Assembly: GCF_035083965.1 (NCBI RefSeq) | Contig: NC_089724.1 | Coordinates: 14,116,910 to 14,180,909 of the forward strand | DNA: 64,000 nt | DNA from: Branchiostoma lanceolatum | Lineage: Eukaryota > Chordata > Leptocardii > Amphioxiformes > Branchiostomatidae | Reading direction: 5' to 3' | Part shown: piece after piece, positions 11,679 through 24,800 of the stretch | How positions within the stretch are numbered: the first letter of the stretch is position 1 | Layout: every line of letters starts with the position of its first letter | Translations under genes and position numbers: made by a program | Notes under the pieces: generated by a model | Told to the model about the DNA's origin: nothing | Databases searched by the model: none | The model's input: the letters and a program-made list of their open reading frames with translations, nothing else

Positions 11679-14600
11679 ATGGACCCGGACGATCCCTACG
11701 AGAGCCTGCCGAAGGAGAGCAGTCTGGCGGCACATCTCGGCGCTGGGGCGCTGGCAGGCATGGCCGAACATTGCATAATGTACCCCGTGGATTCTGTCAA
11801 GGTTAGACATCACCAAACACTCTGCTCAAACACTTATGAATATAGCATTGGCAATTACCTACCACTCTTACGAAAGTTTCTGAACTCATCACTAACATGC
11901 TTTGGTCTGAGTGTAGAATTTACGAGTGTAATACATCTATCAATACTCGGTGGTTGAGCGTTTAGCTGCTGCAACAAAATTGTGTAAAATCGCGAAAACT
12001 GTGAGAGATTAAACCTAGTTCCCAAATGATTAGGACTCAAACAGCAGAGTTGCCAGGTCGTCACAAATCATCTGCTTATTCTGGAGTTGTTTGATGAATT
12101 TTAGTAACTGTCATTGTGTTCAACATGTGCACAACTGCTACGTCGACCCTTTGAGGTCAACACATCATCAAGCTGTTTGCACGAGAGGGGGGGGCGACCC
12201 AACACTACTTGAACATATAACGTTAATACTCATGTTTTTAATGGTGGACGGTACGTGGCATAGACCTCGCTCAAGAAATTATTCAATTTCCTTCTGCACT
12301 TGTTTTCACCACCGTGTCATCCTTGGTGAAGTTTCTAATTCACATTTTACCCACCCCTTCAGCAATCATGATAATTTTTTTTCCCTCACCTGAGAAAGCC
12401 ACGCGGTTGTTTACACAGGACACGCCCCTAGTTTAGATGATAGCAAGGACATTATATTCCTTGATGATAGTGATACTGTACAGCTTGAAATATTTGCAGC
12501 ATCTTAAAGTATGCAGTTTTCACTACACCATCATTCCATGAACAGTCGGCCACATTTCCATCGAGTTGGAAACAAACTGCAAAGTCATACTTTAAAGATG
12601 CATTATCAATAATGGCATTTTGACAAGAAAATTTAGGTATCATGAACTTAAATGAATTTACAGTAAAAAAAACTTCCTCTCATATGCTTGTGAGACAGTT
12701 CAGCTTTTGCTCATAATGATGTATTTATATCTAAAATTTCCTGAATGACATGTATATCATGATGATATTTATATTGGAACCTTTTTTAAGTAATTTTTCA
12801 ATAAGCTAAGCTCAAGTTTACCATTTCCAAAATCATATCCAGTTGCTTGAGTAACTGTTATTTGGCATATTTTTGTAAATAATCCGAGCCAAGGTAATTT
12901 TGGGCAATGTTGAGGTCTTGTCTGGTGACTCTTCGGGGCTCGAAATAGTGGGTGCATGTGCACCTGTGTGCACCCAAAATTTGGAGCCGTACACCTAATT
13001 TTTGACTGTGGGTGCACCAATGCACCTAAATATTTTTGTAGGCTATAGGGTAAATGTACATGTACTATTGTACACTAAGTATACATAATATTCTTGAAAT
13101 GTAAGTATCAGAAAAAGCAATATAACCTTTTGTTGTACTTTATTTGATGTAACACTTGTTTGATATTTTAAGTTTAGCTATAGAATTACAGATTGATTTT
13201 CTTAAGAGCATTAAACTTTGTTCTATGTGGTGCACCCAAAAATCTTTCCGTGCACCTAATTTTTGGGGTTGGGTGCACCAGTGCACCTATTTCTAAAAAT
13301 GAATTTCGAGCCCTGCTCTTACATAATACCTGTTTGTTTACAAATGGGAGTGGTGTGGGAAAGAAACAACTGCTTAATAAAAACAAACACATCATTGAAT
13401 ATTAACCAAAAGCAAGGAAAACAAGCACCAGTCATCCTGTGTATAAGATATAAACTGAAGGAGAACATTTGGGGTAGGGCAATCTCCAAACTTTTCTCCA
13501 TCTTGTCAGTTTATCTGTATGAAAATCTCTGTGTTGAGCACCATAGATGCTAGAAATGTAGAGGGGTCTGTGAGATAGCCTGGGTACAATCCTCCATAGT
13601 ATATACCACTGGGCACTGGCTCAATCTTCTGGTTTGCTAACCATGGTTAGCTATGGAGGATGGTACCCAGGTATCTGTTGGTATGCTCCTTTGCGAACTT
13701 GGTGACCTTCTGAACTGTCATTCACTGCATTTTGAGGCTCAGATTTCCAATCTTGATTTTGCAGACATTTCGTGGTATGGCCTGATGAAACTAGCACAAA
13801 TTTTAGATGTTTGTTTAACAAGGGGGAAGGAATCTTTCATATTTTTTGTCCATCCTCTGCATCAAAATTCCATCCAGGGATGAAAGGATGGATGCTGGAA
13901 AGAGTGCTGAGGTCAGAACTTCTGAAAAGAACTTGCTGACTGCCCTATTACTTATCATGGCTCAGGTCCAAGGAAGCGAATTGTTAACACTCCTCGAAGT
14001 TTAAAGGCCTACTGTGAAAAAACACTCTTTGCATGCTAATGAGATGTGTATTACTGTAGCCTGAACTCAATCAAGCTCCTGTAACGGCTTGCTGCCCTGT
14101 AACCGAATACGCGGGGAGGGGACAGAAATCCCCTGACAGCTGGAGTTTGCGTTATACAGACTATGTATTACCGTAGTTCCAAGTGAAGCATTATAGTCAG
14201 AAGGAAATCTTCAAATAGTCAACTTCTGTTCTCCATAATCTTTACAATCAATTGCCCAGGAACTGTTAGCCCAAGATAAAGAAGTTATTTGAGTCCAGAT
14301 CGGATACTCTTGCGGAATCTGGTTTCTAAAAATATGATTGGTCTGTTTACCCAAGTTTGACTTATTTGCTAGGTAAACTAGACTGATGCAGTTAACTTAT
14401 AAGTTACCTTCAAGGCTTGAGTTACAATGACCTACAATGTAAGTCAGGGCTCAACGTACCCACCTATATTTCTAGTAACGGTTTCAACCACTTGCACTTT
14501 TGTAGGCTAGAAAAATTTCAACTTGTCAATCTCAAATGTGCAGTAGAGACAGCACGCAGCATACAAAACCCTTGAACACTAGTAGCTTGCAAAAATCTTA

Positions 14601-17600
14601 AGATCAAGATTCTTGTTGTAGATTCCCAACAGAGTACAATATTTTGATGCTTTTAATTTGTGGTATTACAAGCTGCAAAGCTATGTATGCTGATAGTGTA
14701 GGCTTCATCGAGTATGCTGTGGTTGTAGGAGGGCAGGAACAGAGTTCGTTTATTTGCTTTGTTCATTTTTTCTGAATTGCAGATTAAAACTTGTGATGCT
14801 ACAGGTAGCAGGAAAAAACTATTTCTTGCATTGCCACATGGAAATTTGTACATGGATACATTCTTTGCAATCTGGCAAAGAAAGTATTGGTATTATTAGT
14901 GTTACACAGAGAAGCATTGAAACGCTGTGATGATAATACGGTTGAGCCGTCATTGTGTAGGACTTTGAGGACTCTTAGATCTGCAATGGTGCAAGCTGTT
15001 GAGCATACGTTGCTTTGTGGGTAGCATTAGGGGTATAGGATATCAATGAAAGGTAGGTCACTGTAAATGTGTGGAAAAATACTGTTGGTCTTGAAATGTA
15101 AGTGTAGGTTTTATTTCTGCAGTAATCTCTCTTCACATTGACACATGGCATGGTGAATGTGCGCGTCCATTGTATTACCACCACAGAATTGTTTTAACTG
15201 TGAACTTATAACAGTGCAAAAACGTCCCGTCCTCTCATACCACGAAAAGTGCACACGAAAATTACTGAATCTACAGTACACTCAACCGTCCACCTTGCGT
15301 TGAATGCATTCCATACACTTTCCCTTGACTGTGGTTGTTGTTTATTTAACATTTCAGACACGTATGCAGAGCATCATACCGGAGCCTGGTGCGAGATACC
15401 GTAGTATCGCTCACGCCTTCCAAACCATCATCCGACAAGAGGGGTTTCTGAGACCCGTGAGAGGGGTGAGCGTGGTGGCGGCAGGGGCGGGGCCCGCGCA
15501 CGCTCTGTACTTCTCCTGCTACGAGCAAATGAAAAGGACTTTCGGTGGCAACAGTCGTGGAATGGAGCCCGGACACTACCCCATAGCCAATGGTAGCAAT
15601 GTTTGTGTACTTAGTGTGGGTGGTGGGCTAATTGAGTGGTTATGGATTTAGACATTTCACACATAGCTACGTAGGGGTGGCTACGTATGTACATGTACTC
15701 CTAAACATTGCTTTGACTTTTTAATGGAAACATAGTGTATCTTGCTATTATTATCCTTATAAATATTTTTGTATGTTCTGACACCATTTCAATGAAGAGG
15801 AAAATTATGCTCTTCCTCGTACAATGATATCACTGGTCACAGCTGCTACAACATCTAGTAAGCGTAGTACAAAGAAATAACTTCTAAGCTAACCTAGAAT
15901 ATATCAAAGAGCATTGCCACCAGGCATGATAGATAAGATAAGCCACCTTCTATTATGCTTCAGTGCAAGAAAAACATCAGAGATGGCAGACCTCACCATC
16001 TTACCCACACTGTTTTTGTTAGAGATCATTTTGGCCAAAATCATGGGAAAAAAGGGAATCCAACCTGCCGACCCAAATTGTTTCAGGAGTTACTGTTGAA
16101 AATACATCAGTAGTTTTTCCTAGGCCTCAGAAGAAGGCTGAGCTTTATTTTGATGATCAGCTAACATTTACGTGTACAGAGCGGTTGTTAATTGTTAACT
16201 GCTCTTTACCAGGACCAGCTTGTATTATGCAATATGTCAGCAACAGCCCTGCAAATAAACTAATCTATAATGTGACCCTAAGGCTGGCTAGCTGTTAGCC
16301 AATCAGATACTCCCCAGCACATGCCCCCAAGTGTTGTTCCCAGGGAAGTGACCAACCCATCACGTTGTATGAACAGGATTGGTTCCCCAGGAACAGGAGA
16401 ATGAATTGTATGTCAGTTTGCCTGTGTATCCTGTAATATATGCTATGGGCCAGACGGAGAAGGTACTGTAGACTATACAGAGATAAAATTACAACATTGC
16501 CTACTTTTAGAATTAAGAAAAGAAGAATTTGGGGACAAATGTGCTTGTTTTAAACTGTTTAAGTTTGGAATTCTTTTATGGGAAGCAGTTTGTTTTCCTC
16601 TTGTTTTGTCTTTTTTACAGGTGCGGCAGGGTGTATCGCAACAGTGTTCCATGATGCTTCCATGAACCCAGTAGATGGTAGGTCATTTGGTTGTTGTAGT
16701 GCGGGTTGATTTTGCAAAATATGCCAAATCCTGATAAGAAAGTACAAAAATATTATATTTTCTTAGTTTCCAAAGGAATGTCAGAGACAGTATGTGGACT
16801 GTTGAAACTTTTAAAAAATGTCTAGAATTTTCTTATTTTACAGTTAACTACCTACACTCAGCAGTGATACCGCTTGATCAGTTTCAAACCTACGTAGATC
16901 TAAAGTTAGGAAAGCAGTCATGTGTCCTGTGTTCCATTTACATTTGTAAGTGTCTGTAGAAATATTGATTCTAGGATGAATGTTGTGAGAGTATAGCACT
17001 AACAGAAACAATTTGTTTTTGCCTTTCATCCTGTGCTGTACTTACTGTGGACTTGTGTCTTGATGCGATGTCCTCTCGCCGGTATGCAGTTGTGAAACAG
17101 AGACTGCAGATGTACGGAAGTCCGTACAAAGGTGCAATAGACTGTTTCCGGACTGTTCTACGAACCGAAGGGGTGGGGGCGTTCTACAGGAGCTTCACCA
17201 CACAATTGACAATGAATCTCCCCTTTCAAAGCATCCACTTCATGGTGTACGAATTCATGCAAGAGACTTTCAACCCGTCGCACGACTACAACCCCGAGAC
17301 CCACCTGGTGTCGGGCGCCATGGCGGGAGCGGTCGCTGCCGCCATCACCACCCCGCTGGACGTTTGCAAAACGCTGTTGAACACCCAGGAGAAGAGAGTA
17401 CGCAATAAGAAGGCTGCAATCTCAGGGATGATGGATGCGATCAGAACGGTTTATCGAGTGGGGGGATTCTTCGCGTACTTCAAAGGGGTGAGGGCGAGAG
17501 TTGTGTTCCAAATGCCGGCCACCGCCATCTCGTGGTCCGTGTACGAGCTGTTCAAACACCTGATCACCAAACAGCAGCGGTCGGCCTTGTACGCGAAGGA

Positions 17601-17673
17601 GAGAAGCCGACAGGAGCCTAAACAGGACCTTGTGCTCCTTAGGCAAGACAAGATGCCGTTAGCTGTCAAGTGA
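11679..17673 (+). CDS. SLC25A28/37-like: Mitoferrin, mitochondrial iron carrier
   Basis: This is an inner-membrane mitochondrial carrier that imports iron for haem and Fe-S cluster synthesis. Four coding exons at 11679-11801, 15358-15592, 16621-16677 and 17090-17673 join in frame to 332 aa. All three carrier repeats carry the P-x-D-x-x-K signature: YPVDSVK (residues 35-41), NPVDVVK (135-141) and TPLDVCK (226-232). Strings typical of mitoferrins rather than other carriers include [30 protein letters not shown] and KTLLNTQE. The first donor is AAG|GTTAGA and the last acceptor GCAG|TTG; the upstream open frame at 17047 is intron. Vertebrates have two mitoferrins and this single gene fits both. 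The 3.6-kb first intron holds two mini-elements. The 3' end is unclear; the AATAAA at 20351 is far away. Confidence 0.96.
12934..13315. mobile_element. Non-autonomous DNA transposon, 5-bp target duplication
   Basis: A 382-bp element lies in mitoferrin intron 1. The ends are 13-bp terminal inverted repeats (CGGGGCTCGAAAT against ATTTCGAGCCCTG, one mismatch), flanked on both sides by CTCTT (12929-12933 and 13316-13320). Inside each end sit clustered GTGCACC/GGTGCAC motifs, arranged as sub-terminal inverted repeats. It has no coding capacity. The superfamily is uncertain. Confidence 0.8.
13576..13673. mobile_element. Foldback mini-element, TAGCCTGGGTAC termini
   Basis: Arms of about 25 bp (TAGCCTGGGTACAATCCTCC and its imperfect complement ending in GTACCCAGGTA) face each other across about 45 bp. 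The flanking 9-mers, TCTGTGAGA and TCTGTTGGT, agree at six of nine positions, so this could be an old insertion of the same type as the exact 9-bp-duplication elements near 22.8-26.6 kb. Confidence 0.5.
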
Positions 17674-20600
17674 AAGTTGTTACACAATGTATGGCAATAT
17701 ACTGTTGTTAAGATGTACGCTGTGCAGAGAGCTTTTGTCTGAAAGAGTGTTGAAAATATTACTTGTGCGTCTCGGCCATTGTGGGACAGGGTGATTCACA
17801 AACAAAAAGAAAAGTTTTTAGGGATGTAATTGTTTTGATTCCCTTTCTCTCAGCCCTACTATGTCAACTAATGGACAATATAACTGCAAAAATTAATCCA
17901 GTCTAATCCAGAGACAACACATACTGCACATGTTTCTTGTCATCTGCGTGTTATTGTGAGATTAATATTTTATCCTCTAAATATGCAAGAGGAATTTTCG
18001 TGGCAGCCCATGGGTTACAGTGGTCAAATATAAACAAAGGGGTCACTGTATATCCTAAAACAAGTTCTTGCCAAACTCAGAGCAATTGCAACTTGGAGGA
18101 TTGTCATGAGCGTTGTTGAGCATTGTTGAGAAACTGTGTGTCCAAGATCTGTTCTTCAACAGTACAAAATATGACACTTATTCTTGTTCAACGTTTCTTT
18201 GTGGGGCCACACCGATTTGGTTCTCGGACACTTAAGGTCTTAAGAGATGCAGCAAGCATCAAGCAAGCATCAAGGTCAAGATGAAAACTCAGAGCTTGGA
18301 GGAAAACTTGAACCTGACTAATAGTCTTTCTCTCACTGACTAATAGTCAGGGTGTGCCAAGGTACATAATTTTCCCTCAGACTCTCTTTTCAAGTTGATC
18401 TTCCAGTTCAGCATTATTCTTTTTTTAAATCTGAGATCAAAATCAAATTGGTGTGGCCTAATCATTGTCATAGACAGAGAGAGCAGGGCAAATCTGCAAG
18501 AGATGTGGAATTAAAGCACAAGTTATTTTTGCAGAAAGTGTATATATATATTATGTCCACAAATATATATATATAATGATTGGTTTAATAAGAGCTTTAC
18601 AATAGACAAAGTGCTGGATAATCAGAGAGTTTGGAGAGGAATGTAGGGAAAGTTGATTTAACATTGGAAAAGAGAAAATTTGATGAGATGTATGTCAACA
18701 TCTGTAGTACCTGAAGGTAAAGGCCCATATTGTAGGAGTACCTTAAGTTAAAGGCCCACATCGTAGGATTTTGGTGAAAAGTGGAAATATTCTTCAGAAC
18801 AGAATTTGGTGTAATATTTCCATATATTTTTATCCTTCTACATGTGTCACATACCAACTGTTCACCTACAGCCAAAAGACAGCCCAAGTACATTATTTGC
18901 TGAACTAGTCTGGTACTTCAAACAAAAACAAACTCGATAAAGTAAAAAAAAACAGGTTTTCAACATATTTGTATGACAACAAGGTTGGCAATGTGATAAA
19001 TCTAGATCCAACGCATCATGTAAAAAAATGACCAAAACGTTAACTTTTTATCGTTCAATCCTACAATAGGGCCTTTAAACTTGTGGCCAAGTGTCACGCA
19101 GTGTTGAAGGAGCATATCAACTTGGGGCGTTACCAAATAGCTTTGTGCCTTTTGGAAACAGTGTTACACTACCGTAAAGGTTTTCCGCGATTTGTAAAGA
19201 TGTCTGTAATTGGCTAAGGGAGTATTAAGAATGTTCGTTGAGAATCTTGGTAAATGAAAATAGATAATGTTGCAAGTCTTCACATCTGAATGAAAAAACA
19301 ATAACACATGTACATGTAAGGCCAGTATTATACTGTAATTCTTCTAAAAATTTCCTAGCAACTTGAATCCAACCAGTCCAAACAGATTTTGTCTTGGTAA
19401 ACCTCCTTGGGTTAACATATACAATGTAATTGAAATTGGGGCCATATTTCATTCAAGGGATAGATAGAAATTCTTGGAGGACAAAAGTGGAAAAACTGCT
19501 GAAAAACAGAATCAAAGCCTTGCAGAAGACACCTTCAGATCTTTATGATTAATCTTCTCAGCACTTATTGTATTTCAATTTCTGCTACCCTGGGCCCTCT
19601 GTCTTTTAGTTTGGAACCTTTGCTTAGGATTTATGCATTTGGCCATAGAAGTCAATAGTACGGCGGCAGAGGGCAATTTCACATATAATAAACAACAAGA
19701 AACAATTAGCAACTGTGAATAGTTTTACCAGATTGCTACATAAATGAATAATACATTTTTTTTTCACAACCAAAGGGATTTACTTGCCATTGTTTTGGTA
19801 GTCCTGCTACCTTCCTCAGGGCAGTACTGACTGGTTCTACTGCTAGGTGGTTCTAAATGGTACACAGCTTGTGTCTACTCTAGGTATGAACCAAGATGAG
19901 GGGTACAGGATTGGTCATGTTTTGGACCACATTCTTCTCACTGCAGCAGACAAGTAGAACTAGTCACCACTGCACCGTGCCCTGGCAGGTAAATCCTGTC
20001 GGTTTGTGAATATTCAATATGCTTCAATCTTGTTGAATTGCCCAAAATATGGGTTCTACACAAGTTCATTCAAGACTGTACAATATATTCTAGTGTCACT
20101 TAACACTTCCACAACCACAATAATGTCTTTCATAAAAAATGATGAAAATAACCAAGTTGACAAGATGGAAGGAAGCAATGCATACAGTACTAATTGTTGT
20201 TTTTTAAATGATGTTTTAATGGGTAGGTACTCTAAGAAGATATTGATGTATATGCTGGAATTTATTACTGAATTTCAGAATTGTAGTCAATTGTATAATT
20301 TCAGATAATTTTAAAGATGAACAATGTTATTGGGAAAGTCTTTTGTGTCAAATAAATACATTTTTGAAGCTGGAGATGTGGTTGGTTTTGTATTTCATAT
20401 AGGACTATGCCTTAAGGTTTCTTGCTTACCTAGTTTTAATGTGATAAATTGTTTACAGTATTGTATGAAATATCTAATTCAAAATCAACCTTGATACTGG
20501 GGGATTTCAAATTTTGATATTTCAAATACATGCATTTTCTGTAAGTGCAGATACCTATGCATTGTGTAAAATTCAATGGTATTATGCAGATAGGACAAGA

Positions 20601-21897
20601 AATTATCAATTTCTACTAGTTTGAGCTCTCTGAAATAACTAACATAGTACATGTATAAGAATACTATGGCTATTATGCTGTCCACAAAGAAAGAAACAAA
20701 ACACAAATCAAATTCAACAAAAACATAATCACATTGGCGATGGTAATAAACAGGTGTTCATTGGCTGAGAAGATTTGCACTGGATAAAACAGGATTATTT
20801 TATACATAGTTGCAAATGAAATTTACACAGCAGAATGTCAACCTAGTTGATGCTATGATGTTAGTTTCTGCTTACAAACCACTCACTGCATATTGAGTAC
20901 CTGAAACTCTTACAAACTTTATAAGATTACCACACGGACAATTTGTAGAACTACATCAACATTTAAGAGGATTTTTGGCTAATTTCCCATGGTTGCCATG
21001 CACACATATAAATCATGAACTTTACTTCACTCGTAAACTTGACTGTTGATACAAACACACACAAGTCACCACTAAAATTGGTAGATATCTCTTTTTCAAG
21101 CTTGGCAATAAAGACATAATTTGACATAAACTGAACATATAGATCTAAACGGTCTTCACATGCCCTATACAGAAACATAAAAATGTGTATTTTTATTAGA
21201 TGTGCACGTGGATGCTCATGTTTGATCTCAAAGACTATTTGATGAAAATGATTTTAATCTTCCACACTAAGTTAAATGGAATGATAGATTCAGATTCATT
21301 TTGGCAATTTCTGGAGGTAAAACAACTTCTTTTCTAGCTTTTCTTACATTTTCAATGCCTTACTGCAAAATGTTTGTTTTGAGATATATTGTTCAATTGT
21401 TGTGATATAAAAATCTTAAATTTTGCACACCTTCAGCATGCAAGGGTAGAGAATTGTAAATTGTAAAGTATAAATTAAGAATGCACTTGGCTTGAGCCTA
21501 TGAATTGTTGAAAATGTCTAATATTCAAAGAAACTTTCTCATCAATCAATCAATCAGCAACTTGTAATATTGCACTTGGCGAAAATTGGTCAAACAAAAC
21601 ATTTGCAATCGGTCAAACACATTCTTTAACCTATATTAACACCTACTGTATAATTGTCTATTTGGTGCAAAGTTGCGAGAAACGTTTTGTAATATAGATT
21701 CTGTTTCAAGCTGACAATTTGTGCGATCAAAAACGTTGATTTAGCTACCCCTCCCCCCCAAGAAAACCTTGCTCACAGTCGCTGGTCATTTCGTAAAAAT
21801 AACTACTTTGATAAAAGACTTTGATTTTGACCGGAAAGGATGATTAGCAATCCCTACCCTCGGCGGATATTTCATTTTTGCCTTGGTATGACTAACG
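17674..21897. other. Intergenic spacer, 3' of mitoferrin and of neverland
   Basis: Two genes converge here, so it holds both 3'UTRs. It is AT-rich. I see no gene: the frames at 18597-18893 and 20006-20308 are low-information and unrecognised. A short TA-rich inverted repeat sits at about 18540-18577 and an ATCA run at about 21540-21556. AATAAA occurs at 20351-20356 on the plus strand. Confidence 0.5.
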
Positions 21898-24800
21898 TTA
21901 CCAGTCCAAGCTTGTCCTCTGGGTTGTGTATCGCGGGCTATTTTCACTGTAGAACTGAGAGTACCAGCGCCGGTGGCGAACAATGGCCGAGTCTTCCTTC
22001 ACCAAGACGGGCTTGGCTGGATAAGACTTGTTGTTCCAAACGGTAACGTCTCTTTCCAACTGTAAACGAAGACACAAGTCATCAGGTTACAATTATATAA
22101 TCGTAGTTTGAAATGTCAGAACGAAAAAAATGTAAATACATTTTTTTTCACTTGTATACCAACAAAATGAGTACATCGGGTTACTAGTACATAATCATTG
22201 ATTCTCAATTTGAATTACAGAAAGGGACACACAAAAATCAAAAGCAGCAATAAGCAATTGAACTCGAATGAAAAACTGACAAATATATATCTTAAGTTCC
22301 TAACAAATCTAAAAAATCAGATTTGAAAATTGATGACTGACATATGATATAACTGAAGTATGACATAACGTTATTTCAATAAAAAGAAGAAAAGGGAATT
22401 ATCAGTCTAATTTTCCTCGTAACTGCCATTAGCAGGAATGCCCTTCCAGGAGTAAATATCACCAAAGAACTAGATGTAGCGTGGTTTGCAATATGTTTTC
22501 CATCTTCATTTCGTTTAGTGTGGAATCCCTTACTGACCTGTACGGCTTCTCCCCACTGTACTAACTTGGCAGCAAACGTTGGGGTCCCCGGGCTGGCGTA
22601 GATGCTCTGTGTGTAGCGTAACAGGAGGGGTTCCACGGGCGTGATGGAACTTACCAGGACCACCTTCATCAGAGGACCATCGATGTACAGGTACACCACA
22701 CCTGGGCCGTTCTGTTGGTGAACCGTTGGAGTGATTATTACACGACAAAGATGTCAACAAAATGACTGAAAATGTGACATACATGTAGATGTGCACTCTC
22801 CTAGACTTTGGTTTAAGTGGCGATTACGTAGCCTCCGATGCAGACTCCTCCCGGCTGTTTTCTTTTTCAAGTTACAGTTTTTATACTATTAGTATTACAT
22901 TTTTTTCTGGCCCGGCCAGCAATAAGAAAAAAAAATGTAATAGTATAAAAACTGCAACTTGAAAAAGAAAACAGCCGGGAGGAGTCTGCATCGGAGGCTA
23001 GCGATTACGCAGGGGCGAGCCCGTTGAGAGGCCATTGGGCGTCCAAAGTCTCTCAAAGGTCTCAAAGTGAACGCTCAATGATCTCCAAGGTGTTCCAATG
23101 GGCGTTCAATGATCTCAATAATCTTCCAATGATCTTTTAACGATCTTTCAATGATCTAAATGAACAACGATTTTCAGTCGTCCTGTGGAGCCTTACGATG
23201 TACAGTACACACCCAGTCAATCTAGACCTACCTGTATGGCACTAGCCTTGACATCAGACCAGGGGATTTTGCGGCCGAAGAGATTCATGTCCATGTTCAC
23301 GGTCATGGTGCCGAACTGCGTGTCCGGAGCGGGGAAGGGCTGCCAGTCCGCCTCCCACTTGTGCGTGAAGAAGCCGGTGAGGGACGTCCAGATGTGGCGG
23401 AGGTCGTTCCCTGTCGTCACGCCGGGCCCGTGGAGGTGGTTCAGGTGACCGATGTCCGCACCGTTTTCGGATATTTCCTATTCATATAAGAAAGGCGGTG
23501 AGACCATGTAATGCTCATATTTGCCGTGCTACCAACGTTATCATATACATTTGAATATGCTCAAGAATCGTCTAAATGGCAGCTATTAGCACTTAAGAAG
23601 TAGATGATAATTTTTCCACTGTTATTGTTACCAGTAACCAGACAATGTCTATATAATAAACTCCTTTGATATTTGGGTCCACATTGTAAACACCTTTAGT
23701 CATCTCTGTATACTAAGTATACTAGTATGTAAATACTTAAGTTTTGGGACCGCATCTATAAGCAGCGACACCTACTACTGCAGTACAAAGTGTACCAGTC
23801 AGAATTGCCCTAAGGTAGGTGTCAGTAGTCTCTACCAGACTAACTACGCCAGCTATAGGGAGAAATTTGCCAGGGAAATTTGGCCATCGGAGGGTTGCGA
23901 GCGCAGTATTGACCCTACCGTGGACTGACTCTACTGGCCAATCATTCTTTTTTTGCCGAATTGTAATATCCATACGCCCGTATGAAGGCCTGGTGGAGGC
24001 TACCTGACAGGCGGTCACCGAAACGTCGGTTGAATAAAACGCTTTCCGCTTGGATGTGTACAAAGAGCCGTTTTATTCAGGTTACGTCCGCTGATCCCAG
24101 AATGATGCCTTGTTGAACCCTTGATGCTATATACTCTAATTGGAGCGAAGGTTTCCCCTTCTACAACTACCAAAGGTTACCTCCACATGTGCGTTGATGA
24201 AGTGTTCAGACAGCCCCCTGCACGTCCATTCCCCGCTCTCAATCTCGTCGATAACTTTAGGCGTCCAGGAGGGCTCCAGGCCATCACAGTGGTACCAAAT
24301 GTAGATACTGCCGTTACGCTCCAGACACGTCCACGACTTCACACGGGCAACGTCGGGCACTGAGAGAACATTTTTGTTTTTATTCAATTGATCTCATTTT
24401 ATTGGTTAAGCTGTAAAAGACATGAAAGACATACAGCCAGGGCTGCTAGGTTATTTACAATAAAATACGTGACCAGAGAACAGGACGTTATAATCAAGTA
24501 TCTACTATCATGAAACAGGATATTAAAGATTCAGTTGGTCGTTTTAACGATATATACATTTGATGCAAAATTTAGCTCAATTCGTAAGACGTTCTAATGA
24601 GTTTTTATCAGAAATAGGGACTAAAACGATTTTAGAGAAAGTAAAACACAGACAGACACACACACACTTATACATATACATATATAGAGAGTAAGGTAGA
24701 GTTATGACAGTAAGGTGCCTTACCTTTGGCGGCATACGGAATGTGCATACACTTCCCGTCTTCTCCCCGATACCGCCACCCGTGGAAAGGGCACTCGATA

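Noticed and set aside
14436-14530. CAGGGCTCAACG hAT-like end in mitoferrin intron 1
   Set aside because: No matching inverted end or target duplication was found nearby; at most it is a fragment.
24000-24040. Hammerhead core in the neverland intron copy
   Set aside because: The GAAACGTCGG tail is present, but the CTGATGA part and the stem II pairing are disrupted.
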